Shown here one piece after another: positions 22,385 through 33,898 of a stretch of 64,000 nucleotides of DNA (its first letter is position 1; the number at the start of each line of letters is the position of its first letter). The notes beneath the pieces are model-generated. The model saw nothing but the letters and a program-made list of their open reading frames with translations, was not told the origin of the DNA and searched no databases. Location: contig BCJX01000010.1 in NCBI GenBank assembly GCA_001600415.1, positions 1,220,161-1,284,160 of the forward strand, in the 5' to 3' direction. This DNA comes from Pascua guehoae. Its lineage: Eukaryota > Basidiomycota > Tremellomycetes > Trichosporonales > Trichosporonaceae. Position numbers and translations under genes: made by a program.

Positions 22385-22888
22385 CTATTCATCACGACCG
22401 CCTTCGTTTGGGCTCTCACGAGGCTTCTTCTCCAGCTCAGCCATGATCAACTTCGCGTCCTTTATGCTCAGTGGATCGAGGCCGCGACGCACACGGTGAC
22501 CCCAGTGCGGTCCCGCAGTGAGGTCTAGTTTGTCCTTTACGTCGGCGACAGGTAGTGTGCGGCCAGCAGCCTGGACATAACGGACCTTTCGGCGGAACGG
22601 CTTGTTGCCGCGGTCCCCTGGGAGATCGCCGGGTTTGTCATCCTGCCATATGGGAGCGTCCTCGACAAAGCCGCAAGCGGTAAACGCGCGCAGCGGGGGC
22701 CCCTCGTGGAAGACAGCAGTCGGTGCATACGACACGATGATGTCTCCTGGCGCCATGCGCTCGAGACCCTCGCGCTGGCCGTGGTTGACCTGAACAATGC
22801 CGAGAGATACGCAGTTGGCAATGTGGTCGGCGGGCTGAACAACGATCCACGCGTTGTGCGGGGTGTGAGGGGGTGCAGCTTTGGGCAT
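22385..22888 (-). CDS. EVE-domain (PUA-like, UPF0310) protein
   Basis: The first ATG giving a normal EVE start is at 22888 (MPKAAPPHTPHNAWIVVQP). The frame is open upstream but has no further ATG before 23002. Motifs: NAWIVVQPADHIANCV, GIVQVNHGQREGLERM, PGDIIVSYAPT, PLRAFTACGFVEDAPIW, then FRRKVRYV. These are the EVE fold's nucleic-acid-pocket segments. 167 residues, standard for single-domain members. EVE/YTH-like pockets bind modified bases; the ligand here is unknown. The C-terminus (LIMAELEKKPRESPNEGG) is charged. Confidence 0.75.
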   Translation of the reverse strand: MPKAAPPHTPHNAWIVVQPADHIANCVSLGIVQVNHGQREGLERMAPGDIIVSYAPTAVFHEGPPLRAFTACGFVEDAPIWQDDKPGDLPGDRGNKPFRRKVRYVQAAGRTLPVADVKDKLDLTAGPHWGHRVRRGLDPLSIKDAKLIMAELEKKPRESPNEGGRDE

Positions 22889-23259
22889 GTCAATGAGAGT
22901 GATGGGTTGGAAGCAAGTTGAGCTGTTTCTCGCGTCGTCTTTTGTTTGTGGATGTTTGCCGATGACGTCGATGGACAGCACAGTTTCCGGATCGGAATTC
23001 ACAAAACGCTGTCATGGCCAGTCCCACACGTGTGGTAGCAAACGTCAACAAACGCTGCAACTCTGTGGCAGCTGACTAGGCAGCCTGCACTGGACCAAAA
23101 CTACTGACCGGTATTGATGTCAAAGGCAGCACAGTCTACCATGGACGAGAGCGTCACTCCCCATTCTACATATCCATGCCTGCATGCGCTTTATCACAGT
23201 CTCACCTCCGTGCCAACGGCTCCGCACGGCTGCGTTGCCCCCATTTGCTTGTAAGCCTA
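22889..23259. other. Intergenic, promoter of the EVE gene
   Basis: 371 bp between the EVE gene start and the 3' end of the sugar transporter. No motif singled out. Confidence 0.35.
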
Positions 23260-25261
23260 CTAAGCCTTCGTCTCCTTGCCAAGCTCGGAAACCTTATCCT
23301 CGTGGAACTCGGAAGTACCCTTCTCCTCGTCGACGTGGAGGCTGTGATTGGAACGGTCGTCGAACATCTCCACAATCTCCTCGAGCGTGCGGCCCTTGGT
23401 TTCCTTGATAAGGAACCAGACCAACACGATGGCCACAAGGTCACACCCGAGGAACACAAAGAAGTACTTCCAGCTGATAGCAGCAAGGGCAATAGGAGTG
23501 ACTGTAGGTGGTGCGTAAGAGGCAGAAATCACACCAGGGACATGTGTGACTCACCATACAAGCCAAAGATTTGCCACGCGGCTTGGATAACAGTGTAGAG
23601 GGCCATTCCCTTGGTACGGAGCTTGTATGGTAGGATCTCGGTCAGGTCTGAGATTTTGGTGAGCTCACTACCGATGCACGCTAGCCCCAACTCTCACTTA
23701 CATAGGTAGGAAACCGACATGAACGAAAACGCAAAGCACGTCATGAACAGGAAAATCATGGGAACAGCGCCGAGGCCGACTTTGGGATTTGCTGGGGCGA
23801 CGGCCTGTTGGTGTCAGGGCAGTTCGACGCGACCAACACACTCACCGTAAATGCCGTCTGCAGCGAGAAGAACAAGATCATCCCCGCGATACCCCACAAC
23901 ATCAAGCCTCGGCGACCAAAGCGTTCAACGTACTGGCTCACGACGGTGGAGCAGATGAAAAGCCAGAGACCCAGACAGCTGATAATGGCATTCACCGACA
24001 GGGGGTCCGTCAGTCCCACCATGCCCAAGATTTTACCGAGGTAGGCGGCGGCGAGCCCATTCTGCCAACATCAGCAAGTAGGAGATGGTAGGTGCAACTG
24101 GACAACTTACACCACTCATTTGTGAGAGGAATGCAAAGATAAACGCCACAGCGAGGCGTTTGCGATTACCGCGTGTGCGGAAGAAGTCTAGGTATGAAGC
24201 CTGCCCGCCCATCTTCTCCGCCTGGATAGTCTCGTTGATCTCTGCGAGTTCGTTCATAACCAGCTCGTCTTCGAGGAGACCGTTCGAGTGTAGTTTTGCG
24301 AGCAAATGGTGTGCCTCGGTTTCGCGACCTTGGAAAATAAGCCAGCGAGGGGATTCGACCATCAGGGGGCTAATGGCCCACAAGAATACCGGGATGCTCC
24401 CGCAGCACTGGAGAATGACAGGCACGCGCCACGACCACTGCGAGTCCCACGACGTCACACCAAAATTCACCCAGCCGGCAATGGCAGAGCCAAAAAAGTA
24501 GGTGCAGTGCAGTGAAGCAGTGACGGGCGCACGCAAGCGAGGATGGGCCACCTCAGCAACGAGGGACGGGGCCGATACTTGGAAGAAGGCGGTTGTGCAC
24601 CTGCAGCGTCAGAAGGTTGGCGGCGTTTAGGACAACGTACCCAGTAATTACTCGTCCGCAAATGAATGAAGCCAGGTTGTTGCCCAAACCCGAGCACAGA
24701 GGGCCCGCAATCTTGACGTCAGCATGCTCGACCACACCTTGTCGAGCGGCACATACCCCGAATACAGAACCGACGATGATCACGGAGCGTCGGCCATATC
24801 TGTCAGCCAGACGCTGGACAAAGAATGGGGCACTGTCATTAGCTGAGGTCCAGTATGAATACGACGAACACTAAGTTTGCTGTGAAGTGTCAGCTGAAGG
24901 CTGATTGGATGCCTACGTACGGAATGCATAGCATGCAGCCATGAGGCCTAGCGTGCTTGAGGACGGGTGGAATTTTCTGCAATGTGTTAGCGATACGTTT
25001 TCATGCAGACTTGCTAGACTCACGCCTGCCATGCCGGCACATTCTGTAGTCCGGTGAGGAGGATTCCGTCGTAGCCAAGGGCAAAGACACTGAGGAAGAG
25101 GACCAGTAGGTTGGCCATGCACAGCCGGAGGCTCTTATCACGCCACCACTGGCTCGCAGTGTTGTCTATAGTTAGTTTCAAGCATTATGCGCAGTGGTCA
25201 ACCGGTGTCACTCACTACGCCACTGCTCATAGACAGGACGCTGTCGCTCAGTTTGGGGCAT
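23260..25261 (-). CDS. MFS sugar transporter (lactose/hexose permease type)
   Basis: Plasma-membrane sugar:proton symporter of the SP family. ATG 25261 begins MPQTERQRPVYEQWR and is followed by a GTGAGT intron. Spliced segments show SLRLCMANLLVLFLSVFALG (TM1), YDGILLTGLQNVPAWQ, FICGRVITGGCTTAFFQVS then APSLVAEVAHPRLRAPVTAS, VPVILQCCGSIPVFLWA, ESPRWLIFQGRETEA, AVAFIFAFLSQMSG, ERFGRRGLMLWGIAGM and the diagnostic IKETKGRTLEEIVEMFDD before a hydrophilic tail. At least seven introns. Length about 500-530 residues, and all signature motifs are intact. It lies divergently from the hydrolase at 25815 with a 553-bp spacer. Confidence 0.85.
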
Positions 25262-25814
25262 TGTCGAAAGTTGTGTCGAGAATCGGTGGGGCTATGTGGG
25301 GGTCCACCTGGCCCCGCATCTTATAACCCACAGCAAAGACACCAAACATGAGTCAGGCCGTTTGTCGTCCAAAATTCAGTAGTATGGGATGTTGTCCAGT
25401 TGTGGAGAGGCGGAATAATATCTGTCAGCTGTGCAATCCGGCGCCGTCCACGCCGGGGGGACTTCGAACCTTACCCTGAGCCATCTCATCATCTGACAGC
25501 CAGAATAGATGTGCGGCATTCATCGGAAAAAGCGTGGATAAACTGCCGGGTTTCTTGGGGGATCTGAGGTGTCCATTGCCCTCGTTCAGTTGGTGCCCAC
25601 CTGGTGGGCAGGCTGTCGGCGCCGATATAAGTGGGATAACAGGCGCCACATAGGCGCCACAGGAGGCGGAATAACAGGCGGGATAATAGGTGGAGTAATA
25701 ATAGGTGGAACAACCTGTCCGCTTGGTGGCAGTTGTTTGCTTCGGCTGTGAAACGCCCGTCACGCCTTTAAAGACGAGAAGAAGGACACACGGCCACCTC
25801 ATCTGCCATCCGCC
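25262..25814. promoter_or_regulatory. Divergent promoter with a short GGN-ATA repeat
   Basis: 553 bp between the sugar transporter and the alpha/beta hydrolase starts. At 25618-25712 there is a degenerate repeat of GGCGGAATAACA / GGCGGGATAATA / GGTGGAGTAATA type, about 9-12 bp per unit. It is open in both directions, but no gene is evident. Confidence 0.4.
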
Positions 25815-27010
25815 ATGCTCTACGAAGAACCCGTTGGCCCCATCTTCAGTGACCATACTTACGCTGTCAAGTATGGGGTTGAGCTCGTACTGCGCGTGTG
25901 GCCAGCGCAAGGCCGCTCGCCATCGGACTCGCCTGCCCCATGGCTGTTGTGGTCCCACGGCGGCGCATTCCACGGCGGCTCGCATCATACGCCCAAGCCA
26001 TGGGTGTTCCCAGGACTCGTCGACCGCGGCGTTCATCTCGTGTCGTACGGTTACCGTCTCGCACCTCAAGCTTCAATCTATGACATGATCGAGGATGGGC
26101 GCGATGCGTTTGACTGGTGCCGGCGGCACCTTCCGTCTCTTCTGGGCGCTGAAACCATCGACCTAAACCGGTACGGCGTTGCTGGAGAGTCGGCCGGCGG
26201 TACTCTGGCGGCACTCAACGGGTTTTCGCTATACCCACGTCCCAGTGTCGTCATTGCCGCGTATGGCGCCCTCGACTTTACGGACCCGGCGTTTGATGTG
26301 GCACCCAAGTTTGAGAACCCGTTCCCAATGAGTGGACATTACTCTGATGCCGAGCTCGACGCCATGCTCGACGGCGACCGCGACTTGTCCCGCGCAGTGT
26401 CCGACTCGCCAAACGTCATGCTCACACGTATGCCGTTTCCTGACGCCAAGCAACACTGGCAAAAGATGGTTCACCTCGACTCGTACCCTTGGTCCGAGCG
26501 TCTCATCCTCCAGTGCGACCTCATGAAACATGCCATGGCTACCGGCAAGGTCATGTCATCCCTCATCCGGCGCGAGTACTTTCCGAACCGCAAAGCCTGG
26601 ATGGAAGAGGCATACCGCACTTCCCCAATTGGTCGTCTGGACGGGCTCTCGAAGGAGCCAGCCTCGGCGCCAAAGTATCCCCCAACATTCCTGCTGCATG
26701 GAACCGACGATGGCACTATTCCCTGTGCTCAGAGTCGCACCATGGCCGACAAACTCGGTGCGATGGGTGTGCAAGTTGGAGAAGCCTACGAGCCCGGAAT
26801 GCCCCATGGGTTCGATTTCAAATATACGGTGAGTTGGCATGTGATCTATAGCACACTAATCATGTTTAGGGGCCCCAGGTAGAAGGGTGGGACGTATACA
26901 TCGAACCGCTTCTCGAGTTTGTTCATGGCTGCCTCGCCCACCATGGTGGTATGAAGGTAAACAGGGACAGTGGAGTGAAATGTGTAAATGGAGTGAACGG
27001 GCGTGAGTAG
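25815..27010 (+). CDS. Alpha/beta hydrolase (carboxylesterase/HSL-like)
   Basis: Serine hydrolase acting on esters or small amides, probably cytosolic (no signal peptide). ATG 25815 (CGCCATG context). HGGAFHGG forms the oxyanion hole, GESAGG holds the nucleophile Ser, LLHGTDDGTIP the acidic residue and MPHGFDF the His. A GTGAGT...TTTAG intron at about 26829-26869 follows FKYT, and the last exon encodes GPQVEGWDVYIEPLLEFVHG, ending at a TAG at 27008-27010. The tail after this is short and less conserved, so another small intron is possible. About 385 residues. The neighbours are a Zn2Cys6 regulator and a flavin monooxygenase on the same strand. Confidence 0.82.
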
Positions 27011-27420
27011 TAGAAAAATTGTAGTGCGCATGCAGTGTGCGGTCGTGCAGGTTCCGTAGCTGCCGAGTCTTGCGGGGAGGCATTGTTGTGCTGCATGTGC
27101 TGGGGAGACTCGAGCGCCGCACGTGCACGCCCACGCGCCGTCGCACATGCGCTCGAGCCGCCGCGCGCTATTTGTTTCGCGTGTGCTCATTCTTTTTTCG
27201 CTCTATCGCTCATTATAAACGTATGCTGAACATGAATGCGCTTCGAGGATGGTGCCAGGTCCAGTCTCAGTGTAAGCAATGCCATCATCAAGCCACTGCC
27301 GGTCCGCGTTTATGATTTCCGCAAGTCACGTGATTCGGACCCGCCTGAGCCGTGACTGCTACTTCTGTCATTACTTCATCTTCCCGTCATACATGCACCC
27401 ATCTCGCACAACATGATAAC
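27011..27420. other. Intergenic, promoter of the Zn2Cys6 gene
   Basis: 410 bp, Cys/Arg codon-like GC repeats at 27100-27170 but no gene recognised. Confidence 0.35.
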
Positions 27421-29618
27421 ATGAACGAAAGACGGATACATCAACGCACGCATGCCACACGTGCTTGTGACCGTGTGAGTGGGCAGCCTTGCGCCGCAGA
27501 ATCGTGCTAATGACCTGCAGTGCCGGCGGCGTAAGCGACGAGTGAGCACGCAGTCATTCCCGCAGTTGACAACCAAGTGAACTAACTGCCCAGTGTATTT
27601 TCAGCGCAAGCGACCGAGCGTCGACGCCAGTTTGTCAAAACTGCGCCACGGCTAGTGAGAAGTGCACCTGGTCCTTTGTGAGTTCCTTGAGCCCCCATTT
27701 GGTCTAATGTGAAAGGAACAACGGCGGCGCGGCCCGCGGCCGAACCGAGGAGTTCCTGAAGAGGCAGTCACCACGGCTGCACTCGTTTCCCCAAACGGTA
27801 GCGATCATTGCGTTGCGGACTTTGGCCAGTCAGCACAACTCGTGCCAACGCGACATCTACAGGCGGGCACACCGGACTTACCTATCGACGATGCGTCTCC
27901 CATGATTCTCGAGCCCCGTTCTTCACAAGACATTGGCGAGCACATGGTGGATTGGGAGTTGCATCCAGGTCCGAATCACTTGGATACTACAAGTTTGCCC
28001 GACCATATAAATGGGATACCAGGGGAGGCATTGGAACTCTCCCAGCCGCCTCTTTCTTCATTGCCAAACACAGAGGCCGTGGGTTTCGACTTTGATCTGG
28101 CCAGTATTTGGCCGGAAGTGCCAATGCCGCAGGAGGACAATGCCCTGCTGGAAGAGCTGGTAAGATGAAGCTCATGCAGATGGTCTGGCTGACATCGAGG
28201 ATTGGCTCGTCACCGTTCACGAGCACCAGCTTTTCGACGCTCCTGCGTCCATTCCTACAAGTGGATCTGGCGGTGCCGATTCTGTTGAATACCCCGCTTT
28301 GCTCCCAGAAGAGACTCTGCTGGGCTACATCGAGTCCTACTTTGACGTCTTGTGGCCTATGATACCACTGTTGGACCGAACCGATCTGTTGCAAAGAATC
28401 CACCGCGGCGAACATGCATCTCGTGGACGATTTCGTTCGATCGTGTTCTCCGCTGCTGCTGTCTCTGCCATTACCACTGTTACCGGGGAAAAGGCAACCA
28501 GTAGGAAATCAAGCATATCCCGAAAAGTGTCCCAAGACATCAGCACGTACCTATCAGTCGCCTCGGATATCGGTGGGCCTGTTGGCCCTTTCGAAAGCTC
28601 GACGTCTTGTCTCTCTGTTGACGATATTGCTGGGTGCCTCAACCTACACCAGGCATGGCACTCGCTGGGTGAACATGCAACAGCTTGGTATTACCTCCAG
28701 CAAGCCATTACAATTGCGCAAGTCCTCGGTATTGACCAGTGGGACGCTGCGAGCGACGACGCTGGTCGGTGCATCAGGGCGTATTATCTCTTGTAAGACC
28801 ACTATTACACCGAACACTGACGAAACTAGGTGCATCGTGGAGAGGGCAGGCGCGCTCTTTCCTTCGACATTCTCCTCTCGTTACCAGTCTCTCCGTCTCC
28901 CAGGGAACATGTGGGACCATACCCAGCAATGGCGAGAAAGCCTCTCCGAAGACGCTTTTCTTGGCTTTCCACTCTACCATGCGCGCGTGTTCAGCCTGGT
29001 CGACAACCAGGTCATTTCGTGCTGGCGCGGACGATGCGCCGTGTCAGGACAGCCGTGCGCTCGGTGGACGGCCAAGGCAGCAGCCGAACTCCAACAGGCG
29101 TGGTCAAGCGAGTTTGACCTTGCATTCGCGGCCGAGAAGAACCCAGAACGCGTCAACCTCCTTATTACTTGCGCGTGGCTCAGAGAGTAAGAGTTGGTGT
29201 CAATGTGATCTAACGCCCCGCAGTCGATTTTGGAACATTTGCCGCACACACGGGATCGTGGACCAGGCCAGCCCACTCCCCACCCTCACCGTGCGACTCG
29301 TCGCTGACAACTTGTCCCGCACCTCTGCCTATCTTGCGTCTGTCCTCGATACTGACTTTGACCCTGCGCTCGATTGGTGTGGCAAAGTCTCCGACCTGGT
29401 CATGACGGCTATAACGGTCCTCGGCTCCAATGAGCCTTGGGCGGCGCTGCCCGACTGCCAACCGGAACACACACGGGAAGTACTGTTGCCCTTGATTCGC
29501 CAACTGCTCGGCTTGTTAATCACGGTCAGTCACACCTATGATCACGCTGACGCTCTATCAGTGCCATCGAGAAGAACTTGTGCAGGAGCTGGTTCGTGCA
29601 TTGGCGCGTGTATCGTAG
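27421..29618 (+). CDS. Zn2Cys6 fungal-specific transcription factor
   Basis: ATG 27421 starts MNERRIHQRTHATRACDR. Three exons build the cluster: exon 1 to 27474, a 21-nt microexon 27521-27541 encoding CRRRKRR, and exon 3 from 27594 beginning CIFSASDRASTPVCQNC. The result is Cys-x2-Cys-x6-Cys-x12-Cys-x2-Cys-x6-Cys, ending KCTW. Both introns have GTGAGY donors and CTAAT/CTAAC branch points. A linker (RRRGPRPN) and an acidic Pro-rich stretch precede the fungal_trans domain, with LLGYIESYFDVLWPMIPLLD, SVDDIAGCLNLHQAWHSLG and AWYYLQQAITIAQVLG. Later exons include VSDLVMTAITVLGSNEPWAA and end RALARVS at 29618. It lies between an esterase-like gene and a flavin monooxygenase, which it may regulate (inference). 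Confidence 0.85.
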
Positions 29619-30428
29619 GGAATGATGCTTTGTAGGGAATGATAGGTGTGGGTATACGAAGCGGGCGGGTTTTACAAAGCACGAGGGGAGCGAGGGGACC
29701 GACCCACTTGGCCACTTGGTTGTGAGAGAGGAAGTGGTGTCTGGGTACGATTACGTAACTGAGGCAGGTTGAACTCATGGGGAAGACCGTGGGAAAGGAG
29801 GTCACGTCAACACCCGACCGAACGGCAATGCCAACATCTCCGACGTCGGAGATGACCATTGTGGCATGTGGCAGCAGATGGTTCAGGCATGGTCCGACGC
29901 GCGCCGACACTCTTCACTAGCTCCGAGTCCACGGTTGTCCACGGACTGGCATGGGCACACCGGGCTCCACCTGCTAGCTGCTGGTACCGGAGATCTACAC
30001 CATCGGCTATGTGCCCATAGTGCCTTCATACCAATCCGCCTCCCAAACGCACTTCCTAAACCTCTCCCCATTGTAGCAGATTATTTCCGTTATCCCCGCC
30101 GCCCCCAAACCCCACACCGGATATCGCTGGCTGTTGCCGAGGGTCCGACGGCTTGCGGCCCGCCGGGGCACATGAGTAATCGGATATCGTGCAGCACAGT
30201 CATGCTGCTGCACCTGGAGAGATGCAGGAAAGACGAAACATTGCTCTGAGCTTATTCTTTTCGCTACGCCATCTCCGATGATCGGACAAAACACTTGGTG
30301 AACAAGCGTGATGGTTTCGCATAAAGAGACACGGCGACGCCGAGAAGCGTAACCATCAGCAGCTTGCACAGCATCCTCCCTCATCCATTCGACCTACTCT
30401 ACCTTCCTGAACCACAGTCACAGTAAAG
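29619..30428. promoter_or_regulatory. Promoter region of the flavin monooxygenase
   Basis: 810 bp between the regulator's stop and the monooxygenase ATG, no coding-like ORF. Half-sites for the regulator could lie here. CGG triplets are present but no clear CGG-N-CCG palindrome was singled out. Confidence 0.4.
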
Positions 30429-32436
30429 ATGTCGCCCACTGCCGTTCCAGCGACTCCAGGCTCGGCCGAGATCGTGGCCGAACTCAAGGCCAAGGTCGCC
30501 CATGTCGAGAAGGCGGCTCTTCCCGCCCTCCCAGACAACTACATGTACGACTTCAAGTACAACCACGCCCTCCCCACCACAGATGTCCTTGGATGTGACA
30601 TTGCTGCCGACGTCGACTCCACCAAGGAGGCTGAGGCCCTCACTGCCAGCATTGCCGAGGTACTCGCCCAGGGCGATGGGGCCGCGTTCACCGACATGTT
30701 CCTCGACTACGGCGTCTGGCGGGACAAGCTCGCCTTTACCTGGGACTACCGCACCTTCAACTTCCGCGAGAACATTGCGCGCGCTGCCGACGATATCCTT
30801 CCTTCCACTCGGGCGACCAACCTTCGCCTCTTCACCCCCGCCCCCTCCATTCAGCGTCCTTACCCGGACCTCTCCTTTCTGCAGTTCAGCATTGCCTTTG
30901 ACACCAAGCTCGTCCACGGCTCGGCCATGGTTAATGCCGTTCAAACACCCAACGGCTGGAAAATCTGGACCATGCACACTGTGGCGGAGGGCCTGGTTCA
31001 ATTCCCCGAGGTTCCCCCTGCCGACGGCCACATGACCGGCGACATTAGCTGGGAGAAGCAGCGTGCCAAGGATGACGACGAAATCGAGCCTGAAGTTGTC
31101 ATCATTGGTGGCGGTCAGAAGTGAGTTCCACAACAACAGCGCTGGTGGTGCTAACACCATCAGCGGCCTCGTTCTTTCTGCTCGTCTCAAGGCCCTGGGT
31201 GTACCCAACCTTATCATTGAGCGGTCCGAAGCAGTGGGTGAGGTTTGGAGCAAGCGCTACGAGTACCTCTCTCTCCACTTTCCTCACTGGGCCGACCACT
31301 TTCCCTACTTTCCTTACCCGGAGCACTGGCCAACGTACACGCCAGCTCAGAAGCAGGGTCTGTACATGCAGTGGTACGCATTGGCGATGGAGCTCGCGAT
31401 CTGGACCAGTTCGTCGGTTGTCAAGGCCGAGCAAGACGAGGCCAACAACTGGACTGTGCAGATCAACAAGGCGGGAGAGATGAGGACGCTTAATCCCAAG
31501 CACGTCGTGAGTACTGTTGGTGGTGCAAACCAGTTTTTTGCATCAACACTAATTCTCCAGGTCATGGCTACCTCGCTTTGCGGCCTCCCGCAGATGCCCA
31601 AAATCCCCGGAATGGACGAGTGGAAGGGTGGCGTGTACCGCCACTCTACGGCCCACGACAGCTCGCGTGACTTTGTCGGCAAGAAGGTGCTGGTCGTTGG
31701 CACGTCGTCCTCTGGCTTTGACACTGCCTATGACTGCGCCCGTCGCAACATCGATGTCACCCTCCTTCAGCGCTCTCCTACCTACATCATGTCCCTGACG
31801 CACTCGGTACCAAAGTTTATCGGCGGCTACGAGCCGAAGAATGGCGTGCGCCCCAACATCGAGGACCAGGACCGCTTGATGTTTGCCATGCCTGTCGGCC
31901 CCGGAGAGGAGCTCGGCCGCCGCAACGCCGAGACACTTGAGACTCTCGACAAAGAGCTGCTCGACGGCCTCAAGGCCAAGGGCTTCAAGACGTGGCGGGG
32001 CCAGCGTAACACGGGTAACGGCACCCTCGGCCAGACCCGCAACGGCGGCTTTTACTTTGAGGCTGGAGCCTGCGAGCAGATTATCAATGGCAAGATCAAG
32101 GTTGAGCAGGGCTACATCGAAAAGTTTACCGAGGACAAGGTCGTCCTTTCTGGTGGGCGCGAGAAGGAGTTTGATCTCATCGTCTTTGCGACTGGCTTCT
32201 CCAGCACCCTCGACTCTGTTCGCCTCACCTTGGGTGACAAGATTGCCGACCAGTGCGGCCCCATCTGGGGGATCGACGAGGAGGGCGAGTTCAGGTCGGC
32301 GTACAAAGACTCGGGCGTCCCCAACCTCTGGATGATGGTCGGCTACCTGCCCTACACCCGTTACCATTCCAAGCTCGTGGCCATCCGTCTCAAGGCTCTC
32401 CTAGAGGGAATCACTCCTGCTCCCTATACCGCCTAG
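30429..32436 (+). CDS. Class B flavin monooxygenase (FMO/YUCCA-like) with N-terminal NTF2-like domain
   Basis: FAD- and NADPH-dependent oxygenase. ATG 30429 (AAGATG). Residues 1-210 look like an NTF2/SnoaL domain (AEVLAQGDGAAFTDMFLDYG, GSAMVNAVQTPNGWKIWTMH). The Rossmann FAD site VVIIGGGQNGLVLSARL spans an intron at about 31122-31163. The NADPH site is KKVLVVGTSSSGFDTAYD, and the FATGF motif lies at 32188-32202. The segment DEWKGGVYRHSTAHD occupies the FMO/BVMO fingerprint position (FxGxxxHxxx), but with Trp/Lys for Phe and a changed spacing. A second intron lies near 31507-31560. It ends at 32436 with about 620 residues. Substrate unknown. The position beside an esterase resembles ketone-degrading BVMO/esterase pairs, but the fingerprint does not prove a Baeyer-Villiger enzyme. 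Confidence 0.85.
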
Positions 32437-33091
32437 ACAATGCTTCTTCTTTCTCATTGTAAAAAGAACAGGACTTTATAGATGTTAAATGGATTGTTTC
32501 TGCCCTACTGTGATCAAAATGACAGCCCCCCCTTGCTTGGTCGTTATTCTCACTCTACACGCGTTGCAATGTAAAAGGCTTGGACAGTCAGGGACGAGAT
32601 TGGACCTCACGGCACTGGTCCCGCATTTGTGTCGTTCGGTGGCAACGAAGCAAAGCCACGATCGCCGTCTGCTGCCACTCTCTGTACCTTGCATAGCCTG
32701 GAACCGTGCATCGAACGCACCGACAATGATTTAAAGAGATGACATTTTCTCGTCATCCTCGTGACATTGGGCACTGTCGCCAGCTTTGTCTCACTCGTTG
32801 AAGCTGTCGTCTTCCTCAACTCGACCGGCGGGCCACTTTTCCACTCGCCCACGTCGGATTTGTCTCCTGATCACCGCTCGTTTATCCCGTCCCATTGTAC
32901 GAGCTAAAATAGCCATGTACGCATTGCAGAACCTGGCCAAAGGTAACAGGTGGCGTTAGGGCCGCTTTCTGTTGGCTTTGCACCTCCATCTACCAGTAAC
33001 TCATTCAATCAGCACATGTTCACCACAAGTGGCATTTCATTTAGTACAAGAACAAGACTAGAAAACGGGGTTCCAGTGGAAATCGCGGGGT
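32437..33091. other. Convergent intergenic region, nothing recognised
   Basis: 655 bp between convergent 3' ends, AT-richer than the neighbours. No ORF with coding character. Confidence 0.4.
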
Positions 33092-33898
33092 CTAGGTCTT
33101 TGGAAACTTTCTAAACACGTCCCCGAGCTTGTCAATCGGCGCGGCAAGGAGTCCCACGACGGTCTCGAACGGCTTGACGTCAGCATCATGTCACTTCAGC
33201 GGGGCGGGCGGGGCATACCGGCTTGTCTGGGGCGCTCGGGTGGCTGCGGGTGGGCACAAACATCTTTGTGCGCTCAAAGCTCGCTGCGAGCGTCGCCGTC
33301 TCGCCCTCGGGCAGGTGGTGTTCGAGCGCCGGGAGGTCGTCTTCCTCCTCCCCCTTGATGTGCTCTTTGAGATCAGCCATGAGGCTGCGGAGCGTCGGCT
33401 CAAACGCCTCGCTGGCCGGGCTGAGGGCCTGGAACTTTTCGAGCTGCTCCTTTGCCTGCCGTCAGCCACGCCACACCGTGTCGATCCGGGGCGGGTACAA
33501 GTTAATTGACAGCATAGGTGAGGTGCTGGACGGCGGACGGTGTACGGTTCTGGCGAACGTACCTTTTGGTGCTCGGCACGGTCCTTGTCCGTCATGGCCT
33601 TGCCGTTGGGCACATATTTTTCCATGGCGGGGTAGACGACGAGCTCCTCGCCGACCGAGTGGCGCGCGAGCTCCCAGGTAAACTGGTTCTGCCAGCGCCC
33701 CTTGGTGTCGACGTCGGTGCTGCCGAGCATATTGTCATAGTAGCTCTCCAGCTCGCGGTGGTCGTCCTTGACGACGTCCGAGACGGTGGGCATGATACGT
33801 GATGTTGGGGCAAGGGTAGAATTGGACCGCAGGGTGCCTATGATGAGTGTGCTTAGGGCGGTGGGGTTGGTGCGCAGGAGACTGGGACCAACAGGCAT
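33092..33898 (-). CDS. Hemerythrin HHE cation-binding domain protein
   Basis: Four-helix di-iron protein. Helices show the metal His/Glu pattern: VKDDHRELESYYDNML, WELARHSVGEELVVYPAM, KDRAEHQK followed after an intron by VKEQLEKFQAL, and LMADLKEHIKGEEEDDL. The ATG at 33898 adds about 35 residues (MPVGPSLLRTNPTALSTLII) rich in Arg/Ser/Thr and without acids, a possible mitochondrial presequence. The ATG at 33793 (MPTVSDVVKDDHREL) would give a cytosolic form. A last intron (GTATGC donor, CTGAC branch) leads to PFETVVGLLAAPIDKLGDVF and a TAG at 33092. Fungal relatives are linked to oxygen, nitric oxide or stress biology, but the role is unproven here. Confidence 0.8.

Noticed and set aside
25440..25500. 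tRNA-like B box (TTCGAACC on the plus strand, reverse orientation)
   Set aside because: The bases around it do not form a T stem or a closing acceptor stem.
27565..27604. Loss of the third cysteine in the Zn2Cys6 domain (splicing to the TTTTCAG acceptor)
   Set aside because: Using the CCCAG acceptor at 27591-27593 restores Cys-x6-Cys in frame with better donor and branch signals, so the domain is intact.
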